From an uncultured Bacteroidales bacterium (GTDB taxonomy: Bacteria; Bacteroidota; Bacteroidia; Bacteroidales; UBA932), in NCBI GenBank assembly GCA_934726455.1, contig CAKVDS010000002.1, positions 1-64,000 on the forward strand: a stretch of 64,000 nt of DNA, in the 5' to 3' direction. The notes under the pieces were generated by a model. That model saw only the letters and a program-made list of their open reading frames with translations, ran no database searches and was not told the origin of the DNA. The first letter of the stretch is position 1, and each line of letters starts with the position of its first letter. Position numbers and translations under genes: made by a program. Positions 49,487-59,254 of this stretch are shown piece by piece.

Positions 49487-50689
49487 ATGACATCGTCCTT
49501 TCTTAACGATCCGGCAGGCAAAAACTCCTTGACAAAAAGGGAGATATTGAGACTTTGCATTGCGCACAAGAATTCGAGCATTGCCGACTTCAGCAGGTCA
49601 CTTGGGATAAGTGTACCTACAATCACCAAACTGATAGCCGAACTGATTGCGGAGAATTTCCTTCAGGATGAAGGCAAAGTAGGCACCAGCGGCGGCCGGC
49701 GGCCAAGCGTCTACGGCCTCAACCCTGATGCCGGGTACTTCGTCGGCGTGGATATCGCAAGGCACCACTTCCACATCGGCATCAGCAACTTCAAGGGTGA
49801 GATTATCAATTTCATCCAGGACATCGAGTTCGTGCTTGAAGCCAACGAACTGTCGTTCCGCACTATCTGCCGCATGGTCAAGGACGAGGTCACAAAAAGC
49901 GGCATTCCATGGATCAAAGTACTCGGAGTGGGTGTCAGCCTCTCCGGCCGCGTAAACCCTGAGAAAGGATACAGCCTCACATACTTCGTAAGTGACGACA
50001 TCCCTCTGAAGAGCATCTTCCAGAAAGAGTTCAGCGTCCCTGTCACCATAGAGAACGACTCCCGCGCCATGGCCTACGGAGAATACATGACCCTCGGGGA
50101 CAAGGCCGACAAGAACATGATCTTCATCAACCTCAGCTGGGGACTCGGCATGGGAATCATAACTGACGGACGTCTCTACTACGGCAAATCAGGATATTCA
50201 GGCGAAATCGGGCACTTCCCGGCCCTCAACAACGATGTCATCTGCCGCTGCGGCAAAGTCGGCTGCCTCGAGACCGGGGCGTCAGGCTCCGCCCTGCACA
50301 GGATGATGGTCGAAGAGCTGGAGAAAGGCCATTCCTCATCGCTGCTCAAGCCGTTCTCCGAGAAGGGGGACATCGAACTCGACGAGATTCTCAAAGCCGT
50401 AGAGATGGGAGACGTGCTGGCAATCGACGGCATAGGCAAGGTCGGCGACACTTTGGGACGGGGCATAGCGGGCGTGCTCAACGTGTTCAATCCGGGTCTC
50501 GTGGTGATCGGAGGCCGCCTCATCGTAGGCAAGGACTACCTCCTCCTGCCTATCAAGACGGCTGTCAACAGGCTCTGTCTGGCCAGAGTGTCTTCCGACA
50601 CCTCCATAGTACTTTCTCAGCTTGACAGGCGGGCGGCCGCAGTGGGCGACTGCATGCTCTCACGCGGCAAAGTGCTCGGCCTGCTGTAG
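49487..50689 (+). CDS. ROK-family transcriptional regulator / sugar kinase-like
   Basis: 400 aa. An N-terminal winged helix (SSIADFSRSLGISVPTITKLIAELI, about 31-55) is fused to a ROK domain: the ATP-phosphate loop YFVGVDIARHHFHIG, the substrate loop ENDSRAMAYGE, and the ROK zinc motif with CRCGKVGCLETGASG. Such proteins (NagC/Mlc/XylR type) repress sugar genes and release DNA on binding a sugar or sugar phosphate. Enzymatic activity is uncertain. The ABC-F gene starts 3 nt after its stop, so the two are cotranscribed. No obvious target operon adjoins it. Confidence 0.93.
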   Translation: MTSSFLNDPAGKNSLTKREILRLCIAHKNSSIADFSRSLGISVPTITKLIAELIAENFLQDEGKVGTSGGRRPSVYGLNPDAGYFVGVDIARHHFHIGISNFKGEIINFIQDIEFVLEANELSFRTICRMVKDEVTKSGIPWIKVLGVGVSLSGRVNPEKGYSLTYFVSDDIPLKSIFQKEFSVPVTIENDSRAMAYGEYMTLGDKADKNMIFINLSWGLGMGIITDGRLYYGKSGYSGEIGHFPALNNDVICRCGKVGCLETGASGSALHRMMVEELEKGHSSSLLKPFSEKGDIELDEILKAVEMGDVLAIDGIGKVGDTLGRGIAGVLNVFNPGLVVIGGRLIVGKDYLLLPIKTAVNRLCLARVSSDTSIVLSQLDRRAAAVGDCMLSRGKVLGLL

Positions 50690-50692
50690 ACG

Positions 50693-52462
50693 ATGGCGAG
50701 TTATCTTCAGATCGAGAACATCTCCAAGTCCTATGGACAGAAGGTGCTCTTTGAGCATATAGGTTTCAACGTAAACGAGGGGGACAAGATAGCTCTTGTG
50801 GCGCCTAACGGCACCGGCAAGACCACCCTGCTTAAAATCATCGCGGGTCGGGACTCCTCAGATTCCGGGGGCAAGGTCATCTTCCTCAAAGACATCCGGA
50901 TAGCCTTTTTGGAGCAGGACTACGACTATGACCCGCAGCTCAGCATCAGAGATCAGATAATGCGCCACAGCAAGAAGATGCTCGAGGATTTCCACCAGGA
51001 GAATCTCGAGCTTTTTGAGCGCAAAGCCGTAGAATTTCTGACAGCCTTCCGTCTCCCGGACCCGTCAAGAAAGATGGGAGAACTCTCCGGAGGCGAGGTG
51101 AAGAGGGTGGCCCTCAGCGAAATGCTGGCATCGGAAGCGGATTTCCTGATAATGGACGAGCCCACCAACCACCTCGACATCGAAGCCGTGGAGTTTCTCG
51201 AAGGATACCTCAAGAAAAGCCGTTGCACACTGCTGATGGTGACCCACGACAGGTATTTTCTGGACAGGGTCTGCAATATCGTCATGGAACTCGACCACGG
51301 GGCCGTATACAGTTACAGAGGTGACTATCAGAACTATCTGGAAAAACGAGACAGCCGGATCGCCTCATACAACGCGGAGACGGACAAGGTGCGCAACCTG
51401 CTCAGAAGAGAACTGGAGTGGATACATGCGACCCCGTGCGCCCGCTCCGGCAAAGCCAAATACAGGATCAACGCGTTCCATGAACTCTCCGACAGGGCAT
51501 CGCAGACATACAGCACCAAGAGCATAAGCCTCGAAGGCGTAGGCGAGGCCTCCAGACTCGGAAGCAAGATCATCAACTGCAAGGGGGTCGATTACATCTG
51601 GGAGGGGAAATATCTCCTGAAGGACTTCAGCTACAACTTCCAGCGTTTCGACAAGGTCGGCATCGTAGGGCGCAACGGCATAGGCAAATCCACATTCTTA
51701 GGCCTGCTCACCGGCGAAATCGAACCCACGGCCGGCATCATAGACCGGGGCGAATCGCTTGTAATAGGTTATTACAGACAGAGCGGCATACAGTTCAACG
51801 GTGACGACACGGTGCTGGACATAGTGGGCGACACCCGGCTTCTCGGGCGCTTCCTTTTTCCGCACGACATGCTGACCACCAGGGTCTCCAGACTGTCCGG
51901 CGGCGAAAAGCGGAGACTCTACCTGCTGACCATCCTGATGCGCAACCCGAACCTGCTCATCCTCGACGAGCCGACCAACGATCTGGACATCGTCACCCTC
52001 AATCTGCTCGAAGAGTATCTGATGGATTACAACGGCAGCCTGATAGTCGTCAGCCACGACAGACACTTCCTCGACAGGGTCGTGAGCCATCTGCTCGTAT
52101 TCTGCGGTGAGGGACAGGTCAAGGACTTCATCGGAAGTTTCAGCGAATACCGCGCCTATATAAAAGACTACGAGGCAGCACGCAAAAGCGAAGAAGCGCC
52201 CAAGAAGAAAGAGGCCAGGCCTGAAGCTCCGAAGACGAACGCCCCCGACAAGCCGAAAAAGCTCAGTTTCAAGGAAAAACGTGAACTTGAGGAGATAGAG
52301 AGCAGGCTTCCGCGACTCGAAGAGGAAAAGTCATCTCTCGAAGAGTCGATGAGTTCCGGACAGATGCCGTATGAGGAACTGCAAAGAAGCTCCTCCAGAA
52401 TGGAAGAGCTTCTCGCGGAAATCGACTCTCTGGAGACCCGTTGGCTGGAACTTCAGGGATAA
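50693..52462 (+). CDS. ABC-F family ATPase (Uup-like)
   Basis: 589 aa with two ABC domains and no membrane segments. First: Walker A APNGTGKTT, signature LSGGEVKRVALSEML, Walker B LIMDEPTNHLD. Second: GRNGIGKST, LSGGEKRRLYLLTIL, LILDEPTNDLD. The linker between them contains the basic ELEWIHATPCARSGKAKYRI segment typical of ABC-F. The C-terminal coiled coil (KRELEEIESRLPRLEEEKSSLEE) places it near Uup. ABC-F proteins act on the ribosome; Uup-like members also affect recombination intermediates. It is coupled to the ROK gene. Confidence 0.94.
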   Translation: MASYLQIENISKSYGQKVLFEHIGFNVNEGDKIALVAPNGTGKTTLLKIIAGRDSSDSGGKVIFLKDIRIAFLEQDYDYDPQLSIRDQIMRHSKKMLEDFHQENLELFERKAVEFLTAFRLPDPSRKMGELSGGEVKRVALSEMLASEADFLIMDEPTNHLDIEAVEFLEGYLKKSRCTLLMVTHDRYFLDRVCNIVMELDHGAVYSYRGDYQNYLEKRDSRIASYNAETDKVRNLLRRELEWIHATPCARSGKAKYRINAFHELSDRASQTYSTKSISLEGVGEASRLGSKIINCKGVDYIWEGKYLLKDFSYNFQRFDKVGIVGRNGIGKSTFLGLLTGEIEPTAGIIDRGESLVIGYYRQSGIQFNGDDTVLDIVGDTRLLGRFLFPHDMLTTRVSRLSGGEKRRLYLLTILMRNPNLLILDEPTNDLDIVTLNLLEEYLMDYNGSLIVVSHDRHFLDRVVSHLLVFCGEGQVKDFIGSFSEYRAYIKDYEAARKSEEAPKKKEARPEAPKTNAPDKPKKLSFKEKRELEEIESRLPRLEEEKSSLEESMSSGQMPYEELQRSSSRMEELLAEIDSLETRWLELQG

Positions 52463-52467
52463 GGGCC

Positions 52468-54120
52468 TTACTCAGGCTTATATGAATCCTTAAGAGATAC
52501 CGTCTTGTTGAAGACAGGGGTTTCAGGAGTGGAATCCTTGTCCTTGACATAATATCCCGTACGCTCAAACTGCACTGCGATGCCGGAAGCATCGTCAAGC
52601 AGGGCCGGTTCTGCAAGTCCGCTGCCCACGACGAGAGACTCGGGATTGAGGAAATCCTTATAATCCTTGTCCTCCGGTACCTGGCTCATATCGGCAAGGG
52701 TAAACAGGCGATCGTAGTTGCGGAGCACTATAGGCTTAGCGTAATCGCATGATACCCAATGGATTGTTCCCTTGACGCTCCTCCACTCTCCGCCGCCAGG
52801 ACGGGTTGACGGATCATAGGTGCATTCCAGTTCCACAACATTGCCGTCGGGATCCTTTATCACCTTGTCGCACTTGATGATATAGGTATACTTGAGGCGG
52901 ACCTCCCCGTCAGGCTTCAGACGGAAGAACTTGTGCGGAGCATCCTCCATGAAGTCCGCCCTGTCTATCCATAGTTCTCCGGTGAACGGGACCTTGCGTG
53001 AGGCCCCTTCCGGCTCGGCAGGATTGAGCGGACAGTCAAACCACTCGACCTTGCCCGCAGGCCAGTTGGTCAGAGTGACCTTAACCGGATCCTGTACAAC
53101 CATATAGCGGTTGGCCCTGGCATTGAGATCCTGACGGACGCACCACTCCAAGAGCTGGATGTCCATCAGCTGGTCGCGCTTCGACACGCCTATCTTCTCG
53201 CAGAACATCTTCAGCGCCTCCGGAGTGTATCCCCTGCGCCTGACACCGCAGAGCGTCGGCATCCGGGGGTCGTCCCAACCGGACACAAGTCCCTTCTGGA
53301 CAAGTTCCAGAAGTTTGCGCTTCGACATGAGGGTATAGGTGAGGTTGAGGCGGGCGAACTCGTACTGATGGGACGGCCAGATGCCCAGCGTCTTGATGAA
53401 CCAGTCATACAGCGGCCTGTGCACATCAAACTCAAGCGTGCAGATCGAATGGGTGATATGCTCTATGGAATCGCACTGCCCGTGGGTGTAGTCGTACATC
53501 GGATAGATGCACCATTTGTCCCCGGTACGGTGATGGGATGCGTGCTTGATGCGGTACATCAGAGGGTCGCGCATCATCATGTTGGGATGCGCCATGTCTA
53601 TCTTGGCACGGAGCACCTTCTCTCCGTCCGCGTATTTCCCGTCGCGCATCTCCCTGAACAGGCGGAGGTTCTCCTCCACCGTACGGTTGCGCCACGGACT
53701 GTCCTTGCCCGGAGTGTCCACTGTCCCGCGGCCCTTGGAAATCTCCTCCTGGGTCTGGTCGTCCACATAAGCAAGGCCTCTCTTTATCATCTCCTCGGCC
53801 CACTCGTAAAGCTGGTCGAAATAGTCGGAGGCATAGCACTCCTTCTCCCATTTGAAGCCGAGCCACTTGATGTCCTCCTTGATGGAATCCACGTACTCGA
53901 CATCTTCCTTGACAGGGTTGGTGTCATCATAGCGGAGATTGGTCTTTCCGCCGTATTTCTGGGCAAGTCCGAAGTTGATGCACAAGGACTTCGCATGTCC
54001 AAGATGCAGATAACCGTTCGGTTCTGGAGGGAAACGGGTGAGTATGCTGTCCACCTTCCCGCTACGGAGGTCATCCTCTATGATTTCCTCAAGGAAATTC
54101 AGCTTCTTTTCTTCTTCCAT
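52468..54120 (-). CDS. glnS: Glutaminyl-tRNA synthetase
   Basis: 550 aa. The class I signature is PPEPNGYLHLGHAKS (HLGH at about 39-42), and the KMSKS-equivalent is LMSKRK near residue 270. GlnRS-specific YDDTNPVKEDVEY and DWSDDPR-like GWDDPRMPTL are present, and the C-terminal beta-barrel anticodon-binding domain runs from about 340. It charges tRNA-Gln with glutamine, consistent with the direct route used in Bacteroidales. It is convergent with the ABC-F gene (5-nt gap) and divergent from the DUF1963 gene, with its -7 box TAAATTTG at 54,143-54,150. Confidence 0.97.
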   Translation of the reverse strand: MEEEKKLNFLEEIIEDDLRSGKVDSILTRFPPEPNGYLHLGHAKSLCINFGLAQKYGGKTNLRYDDTNPVKEDVEYVDSIKEDIKWLGFKWEKECYASDYFDQLYEWAEEMIKRGLAYVDDQTQEEISKGRGTVDTPGKDSPWRNRTVEENLRLFREMRDGKYADGEKVLRAKIDMAHPNMMMRDPLMYRIKHASHHRTGDKWCIYPMYDYTHGQCDSIEHITHSICTLEFDVHRPLYDWFIKTLGIWPSHQYEFARLNLTYTLMSKRKLLELVQKGLVSGWDDPRMPTLCGVRRRGYTPEALKMFCEKIGVSKRDQLMDIQLLEWCVRQDLNARANRYMVVQDPVKVTLTNWPAGKVEWFDCPLNPAEPEGASRKVPFTGELWIDRADFMEDAPHKFFRLKPDGEVRLKYTYIIKCDKVIKDPDGNVVELECTYDPSTRPGGGEWRSVKGTIHWVSCDYAKPIVLRNYDRLFTLADMSQVPEDKDYKDFLNPESLVVGSGLAEPALLDDASGIAVQFERTGYYVKDKDSTPETPVFNKTVSLKDSYKPE

Positions 54121-54132
54121 AGATGCAAAATG

Positions 54133-54163
54133 TTTGAACTCGCAAATTTAGAAATTAATTTTG
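54133..54163 (+). promoter_or_regulatory. Promoter of the DUF1963 gene
   Basis: TTTG (54133-54136), exactly 19 nt, then TAATTTTG (54156-54163): a full consensus match. A second -7-like TACATTTG (54164-54171) follows directly. On the other strand TAAATTTG (54143-54150) serves glnS, so divergent promoters overlap here. Confidence 0.7.
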
Positions 54164-54188
54164 TACATTTGTTTTTATTAATAAAAAC

Positions 54189-54791
54189 ATGGCCATAGAA
54201 ATAAAACTCGAGACGACGCAGACAAACCTCTTCTGCTCAAGCAAATGGTGGGGCAATCCGGATCTCCCACCGGATGCAGAATACCCCATGATGAAAGTGA
54301 CCATGGACGGGGAGGAATGCGAATACCCGCTGACTTTCATCTGCCAGGTGGACTGCGAGGACATAGGCCCGCTTGACAAGGAAGGCCTGCTTCCGCACGA
54401 AGGCATGCTGTATTTTTTCGCCGCGATAGACGACTTCACCGGATATGAATCCCCCGAGCATTTCCCGCAGGGGCGCTGGCCTGCAAAAGCTGTCAGGGTG
54501 AAGTACGCGAAAAGCATAAACATGGAGACTTTCAACAGCTGCATGCTGGTGGACGAAGAGGACAACGACCTCGCAGAGGAGGCGCTCAAGATGACATTCG
54601 CCGAGGGGAAAGGTGCACTGAGCCTGTTGGGCGGAGACTGCCCCGAGGAAGGCTGCATCAGCCTGCTGCACCTCGATACCGACGATCTGGCCGGACTGCG
54701 TTTCCCGGACGGGACAGGCTTCAACATCCTGATCAAGGAGAGCGACCTGCGCTTCGGCAACTGGAAAAAGGCGTTCGGCATCTTGGGCTGA
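54189..54791 (+). CDS. DUF1963 (YwqG-like) protein
   Basis: 200 aa, soluble. The YwqG/DUF1963 pattern is visible: SSKWWGNPDLPPDAEYP, PLTFICQVDCEDI, HEGMLYFFAAID, LLGGDCPEEG, LLHLDTDDLAGLRFPDGTGFNILIKESDLRFGNWKKA. No biochemical role is established for the family. The gene has its own consensus promoter and is followed 41 nt later by the GH31 gene on the same strand, though a functional link is unlikely. Confidence 0.85.
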   Translation: MAIEIKLETTQTNLFCSSKWWGNPDLPPDAEYPMMKVTMDGEECEYPLTFICQVDCEDIGPLDKEGLLPHEGMLYFFAAIDDFTGYESPEHFPQGRWPAKAVRVKYAKSINMETFNSCMLVDEEDNDLAEEALKMTFAEGKGALSLLGGDCPEEGCISLLHLDTDDLAGLRFPDGTGFNILIKESDLRFGNWKKAFGILG

Positions 54792-54832
54792 CATAAAACA
54801 CTGATAACCAATCTAAAAACAAATTTTCAACA

Positions 54833-57262
54833 ATGAGAAAAAAGCTGACCTTGGTCATGGCATTCTTGGCAGTATTGTCTGCCGGAGCCCATACAAAAAA
54901 CGGAGTGGAGGTGAATGCCGGAGGCAATCTGGTGCAGGTATCGTTCTATTCGCCTGCCATCGTGCGTGTACAAAAATGCCCTGAAGGAAGAACAATGCCG
55001 ACCACCCGGAGCGAGGTTGTGACCATGCAGCCCGAGGACGACTTCAAAGTATCTGTCAAGGAGAATGGTAAAACCATACGTATGAACTCCACAGCCCTCA
55101 CCGTCACCATCGACAAGCGCACCGGGCTGATTCAATATCAAGCCGGCGGCAAGAATCTGTTGAGAGAGAAGGACATCGCTTTCGAGGAAAGGGAAGAGGG
55201 CCCGGACAAGGGCCGTTTTGTAGTGACCCACACCTATCAACTGGACAACGATGAGGCCATCTATGGTCTCGGCACAGTGCAGGACGGCAAGCTGAACCGC
55301 CGGGGTCTGACAAAACTGGTAGAGCAGAACAACCTTGAAGACTTCCAGAATGTAGTCCAGTCAATCAAGGGCTGGGGCATCTACTGGGACAACTATTCCC
55401 GAGCCATGTTTGAAGACAACGAACAAGGCATGACTTTCCGGGCCGAGGTTGGAGACGCGGCGGACTACTACTTCATGTACGGCAAGACTGCCGATGGTGT
55501 AAATGCCTGCATGCGAGAACTCTCTGGCGATGTACCCATGTTCCCGTTATGGACTTTCGGCTACTGGCAATGTCGTGAGCGGTACAAGTCATCACAGGAA
55601 CTGCTTGAAGTTGTAGATAAATATCGTGAACTTCAGGTACCGCTGGACGGCATCATACAGGACTGGCAGTACTGGGGCAGCAATTACCTGTGGAACGCCA
55701 TGGATTTCATCGGAGAGACATTCGTCGATGGCAAGCAGATGATAGACCGGGTGCATGAGCAGAACGCCCACATCATGATTTCCGTCTGGGCGAGTTTCGG
55801 TCCACAGACCAAACAGTTCCGGGCACTGAACGAGAAAGGCCTTCTCTTCGACTTCGAGACCTGGCCGCAAAGCGGTCTCTCACATATATGGCCACCAAGG
55901 ATGGACTATCCGTCGGGGGTAAAGGTATATGACGCTTTCAGTCCTGTGGCACGACAAATATACTGGGATCATCTCAAGACCCTTTTTGACTACGGCATTG
56001 ACGCGTGGTGGATGGACTCTACCGATCCTGATTTCTTCAATCCTTGCGATGAGACCTACAACCAGAAAAGCGCCATGGGCTCTTGGCGCAGCGTGCGCAA
56101 TCTTTTCCCGTTAGCCTCCGTCAAGGGCATATACGGCAACCAGCGAAAGGTGACCGGGCAGAAACGCGTATTCATCATGACCAGATCAGCATTTGCCGGA
56201 CAACAGCACTACGGCTCAGGCCTGTGGAGCGGCGACGTGGCCTCATCTTGGGACATGCTGCGCAAACAGGTTCCGGCAGGTCTGAACTACACCATGACCG
56301 GATGCCCGAATTTCAATACTGACATCGGCGGTTTCTTCTGCGGTTCATATAACACCAAGGGTTCCGGTTCAGCGCCTCATAATCCTCAGTACCAAGAACT
56401 TTACGTACGATGGATGCAATATGGGCTATTTTGCCCTGTATTCCGCAGCCATGGCGCCGATGCCCCACGCGAAATCTATCAGTTCGGGAAGAAAGGCGAG
56501 GCAATCTATGACGCCATAGAGAAAACCATACGGCTGAGGTACCGCCTCTTGCCTTACATCTACAGTACAGCTTGGCAGGTGACATCCGCCAACGAGAGCT
56601 ATCTCCGCGCCCTGCATTATGACTTTGCGGCAGACAAAAACACATGGGACCGCGCAGACGAGTTCATGTTCGGCCGTGCCATCCTTGCCGCCCCTGTCCT
56701 GGATCCGCAATACACAGAAGAAAAGATCCTCAAGGAGGACGCCATGAGCGGTTGGAACAAGAAGGATACCAGTGATGAGAGCGGTATGCACGCTGTTGAC
56801 TTCAGTGCGGAGAAGTCCGCGACCAAATACCTGCCAAAGGGAGCAGTATGGTACGATTTCCATAGTGAGAAGAAATATCAGGGAGGCCGCGATGTGACCG
56901 TGCCTGCAAGCATCGACCGTGCTGTGATGTTCGTCAAAGCCGGCAGCATCCTGCCGCTTGCTCCTGTGATGCAATATGCTCAAGAAAAGCAGTGGGACAA
57001 TCTCGACATCGTGATATATCCTGGCGCAGACGGCAGCTTCACCCTCTACGAAGACGAGGGAGACAACTACAACTACGAGAAGGGCATATATGCCACCATC
57101 AAGATGGAGTGGAACGACCGCGCACACACGCTCACTTTCGGAGAGGTGAATGGCCAGTTCCCCGGCATGCTCAAAAACCGCATCTTCAATGTGCGCGTGG
57201 CTGGCGAAAGTATAGTAAAGACCGTAGAATACAATGGACAGCAAACGTCAGTGAAGATGTAA
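54833..57262 (+). CDS. GH31 family alpha-glycosidase, exported
   Basis: 809 aa with a signal peptide (MRKKLTLVMAFLAVLSAGAHT). Order: N-terminal beta-sandwich (about 25-230), TIM barrel starting at MFPLWTFGYWQCRERYKS, then C-terminal beta domains. The nucleophile should be Asp395 in WWMDSTDPD and the acid/base Asp468 in WSGDVASSWD. The WMDST-D/E-PD spelling is common in GH31 alpha-xylosidases and alpha-glucosidases; the exact linkage cannot be read. It is the first gene of a coupled run with three steroid-reductase-like genes. Only one base separates its stop from the next ATG. Confidence 0.94.
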   Translation: MRKKLTLVMAFLAVLSAGAHTKNGVEVNAGGNLVQVSFYSPAIVRVQKCPEGRTMPTTRSEVVTMQPEDDFKVSVKENGKTIRMNSTALTVTIDKRTGLIQYQAGGKNLLREKDIAFEEREEGPDKGRFVVTHTYQLDNDEAIYGLGTVQDGKLNRRGLTKLVEQNNLEDFQNVVQSIKGWGIYWDNYSRAMFEDNEQGMTFRAEVGDAADYYFMYGKTADGVNACMRELSGDVPMFPLWTFGYWQCRERYKSSQELLEVVDKYRELQVPLDGIIQDWQYWGSNYLWNAMDFIGETFVDGKQMIDRVHEQNAHIMISVWASFGPQTKQFRALNEKGLLFDFETWPQSGLSHIWPPRMDYPSGVKVYDAFSPVARQIYWDHLKTLFDYGIDAWWMDSTDPDFFNPCDETYNQKSAMGSWRSVRNLFPLASVKGIYGNQRKVTGQKRVFIMTRSAFAGQQHYGSGLWSGDVASSWDMLRKQVPAGLNYTMTGCPNFNTDIGGFFCGSYNTKGSGSAPHNPQYQELYVRWMQYGLFCPVFRSHGADAPREIYQFGKKGEAIYDAIEKTIRLRYRLLPYIYSTAWQVTSANESYLRALHYDFAADKNTWDRADEFMFGRAILAAPVLDPQYTEEKILKEDAMSGWNKKDTSDESGMHAVDFSAEKSATKYLPKGAVWYDFHSEKKYQGGRDVTVPASIDRAVMFVKAGSILPLAPVMQYAQEKQWDNLDIVIYPGADGSFTLYEDEGDNYNYEKGIYATIKMEWNDRAHTLTFGEVNGQFPGMLKNRIFNVRVAGESIVKTVEYNGQQTSVKM

Positions 57263-57263
57263 T

Positions 57264-58022
57264 ATGAATTTCAACCTGTTCCTTCTGGCGATGAGCCTGA
57301 TTGCCGTGGTGGTGTTCTTCGCACTCTACCGTATCGATGCGGGATATGGGAAGTTCTACTCGCACAGCTGGGGTCCGGCGGTGGACAACCGCCTCGGATG
57401 GGTACTGATGGAATCCCCCGTATTCGTGGCCATGCTCCTGCTCTGGCTGTTCTCGGAAAGACGGGATGACCCGGTAAGGCTGGCGTTCCTGCTCATTTTC
57501 GAACTGCACTACTTCCAGCGATCGTTCATATTCCCGCTCCTCATCAAAGGAAAAGGCAAGATGCCGCTCAGCATCATTGGGATGGGGGTCCTGTTCAACA
57601 CCCTGAATGCGCTGATGCAGGGAGGATGGATTTTCTACATCTCTCCCTCCGGCATGTACCCGCCGTCCTGGTACGGCGACCCGAGATTCATCGCCGGGAC
57701 ACTGCTCTTCGCTGTCGGGATGTTCGTAAACATACAGTCTGACAGCATCATACGTCACCTGCGCAAGCCCGGGGACAACAGACACTACCTCCCGAAAGGC
57801 GGAATGTTCCGCTATGTGACTTCGGCCAATTATCTCGGGGAGCTGATGGAATGGGTCGGCTTCGCCATCCTCACCTGGTCCTGGGCGGGGGCAGTATTCG
57901 CCCTGTGGACATTCGCCAACCTGTGCCCGCGGGCCGCAAGAATCTACGAGCGGTACAAAACGGAGTTCGGGGATAAGCTCGACACGCGAAAAGTAAAACG
58001 TCTCATACCTTTTATATACTGA
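57264..58022 (+). CDS. 3-oxo-5-alpha-steroid 4-dehydrogenase (SRD5A-like) homologue
   Basis: 252 aa with about six membrane helices. The C-terminal half closely follows animal steroid 5-alpha-reductases: QSDSIIRHLRKPGDNRHYLP, then GGMFRYVTSANYLGELMEWVGF (split here by the Gly), and the closing KVKRLIPFIY. Earlier, LGWVLMESPVF is the usual family start. This is the NADPH- and substrate-binding core of enzymes that reduce the delta-4 double bond of 3-oxo steroids to the 5-alpha product at the inner membrane. Its stop overlaps the flavoenzyme start by 1 nt. The substrate (bile acid, sterol or hormone) is not known. Confidence 0.92.
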   Translation: MNFNLFLLAMSLIAVVVFFALYRIDAGYGKFYSHSWGPAVDNRLGWVLMESPVFVAMLLLWLFSERRDDPVRLAFLLIFELHYFQRSFIFPLLIKGKGKMPLSIIGMGVLFNTLNALMQGGWIFYISPSGMYPPSWYGDPRFIAGTLLFAVGMFVNIQSDSIIRHLRKPGDNRHYLPKGGMFRYVTSANYLGELMEWVGFAILTWSWAGAVFALWTFANLCPRAARIYERYKTEFGDKLDTRKVKRLIPFIY

Positions 58023-59254
58023 TGGAATCAACGATTTTCACGCCATGCAAGATCGGCCCCGTGACCCTGCGCAACAGGGTCATACGCTCCGCTGCCTTTG
58101 AGAACATGGCCTACGGCAACCGCCCCTCACAGGATCTGTTCGACTACCATGTGGCCGTAGCGCGCGGCGGGGTCGGAATGACGACTGTAGCCTACGCCGC
58201 AGTGGCACGCTCCGGACTGTCGTTCGACGGACAGCTATGGATGAGGGAGGAGATAGTCCCGGAGCTGCGGCGCCTCACGGATGCAGTCCATGCGCAGGGG
58301 GCAAAGGCCTCGATACAGCTCGGGCACTGCGGCAACATGACACATTTCTATACCTGCGGCTGTCTGCCGGTGGGAGCGTCAGGAGGCTTCAATCTCTACT
58401 CCCCCACTTTTGTGAGAGCCCTCAAACGCGATGAGATACTTGCTCTTGTGGAGGACTTCGGAAAGGCCGTAAACCTCGCCAGAGAAGCAGGGTTCGACTG
58501 CGTGGAGATCCACGCCGGACACGGATACCTCATCAGCCAGTTCCTCTCCCCTTACACCAACCGCCGCCACGATGAATTCGGAGGGAGCCTGGATAACAGG
58601 ATGAGGTTCATGCGCCTTGTGATGAAAAAGGTGATGGAAGCGGCCGGAGACGACCTCGGGGTAATAGTGAAAGTGAACATGCACGACGGCTTCAAAGGCG
58701 GGATGCAGACCGAAGAGTGTCTGGAGGTGGCACGCGAACTGGAAAGACTGGGAGTCCACGCACTGGTACTCTCGGCAGGCTTCGTCAGCAAAGCCCCGAT
58801 GGAAGTGATGCGTGGAGCGATGCCGCTCAAGACCCTCGCCCATTATATGGATCCGTGGAAATTCTGGTGGCTGAAGACCGGGCTTGCGCTGGCCGGCAGG
58901 AAGATGATCCCTACCGTACCATATAAGGAAGCATACTTCCTCGATGACGCCAAAGTGTTCCGTGCCGCGCTGAAAATGCCGCTCATCTACGTAGGAGGCA
59001 TCAACAGCCGCAGTTCCATGGAGACGGTACTGGGAGAAGGGTTCACCGCAGTGCAGGTGGCACGCGCCCTTGTGCATGACACGGACTTTGTCAACAAACT
59101 GAAGAGCGGAGAAATCGAATGCAGCGGCTGCGGCCACTCCAACTACTGCATAGGCCGCATGTACACTCTGGAGATGAGGTGCCACTGCAAAACTCCGGAT
59201 CTCCCCGCCAAGCTTGAGAAAGAAGTCGAGAAAGCGGAGGAGATGTGGAGATGA
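58022..59254 (+). CDS. OYE-type NADH:flavin oxidoreductase, candidate steroid reductase
   Basis: 410 aa, a single FMN TIM barrel of the old yellow enzyme / 2,4-dienoyl-CoA reductase group. Motifs: FTPCKIGPVTLRNRVIRSA at the start, IQLGHCGN, DCVEIHAGHGYLISQFLSP, NRRHDEFGGSLDNR, and the FMN phosphate loop YVGGINSRSS. A C-terminal Cys cluster (CSGCGHSNYC, then RCHC) recalls the iron-sulfur site of BaiCD/BaiH-like enzymes, but the spacing is C-x2-C-x5-C-x10-C and the usual NAD(P)/FAD module is absent, making it about 250 aa shorter. Beside an SRD5A homologue it is a candidate 5-beta- or delta-reductase. Confidence 0.88.
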   Translation: MESTIFTPCKIGPVTLRNRVIRSAAFENMAYGNRPSQDLFDYHVAVARGGVGMTTVAYAAVARSGLSFDGQLWMREEIVPELRRLTDAVHAQGAKASIQLGHCGNMTHFYTCGCLPVGASGGFNLYSPTFVRALKRDEILALVEDFGKAVNLAREAGFDCVEIHAGHGYLISQFLSPYTNRRHDEFGGSLDNRMRFMRLVMKKVMEAAGDDLGVIVKVNMHDGFKGGMQTEECLEVARELERLGVHALVLSAGFVSKAPMEVMRGAMPLKTLAHYMDPWKFWWLKTGLALAGRKMIPTVPYKEAYFLDDAKVFRAALKMPLIYVGGINSRSSMETVLGEGFTAVQVARALVHDTDFVNKLKSGEIECSGCGHSNYCIGRMYTLEMRCHCKTPDLPAKLEKEVEKAEEMWR

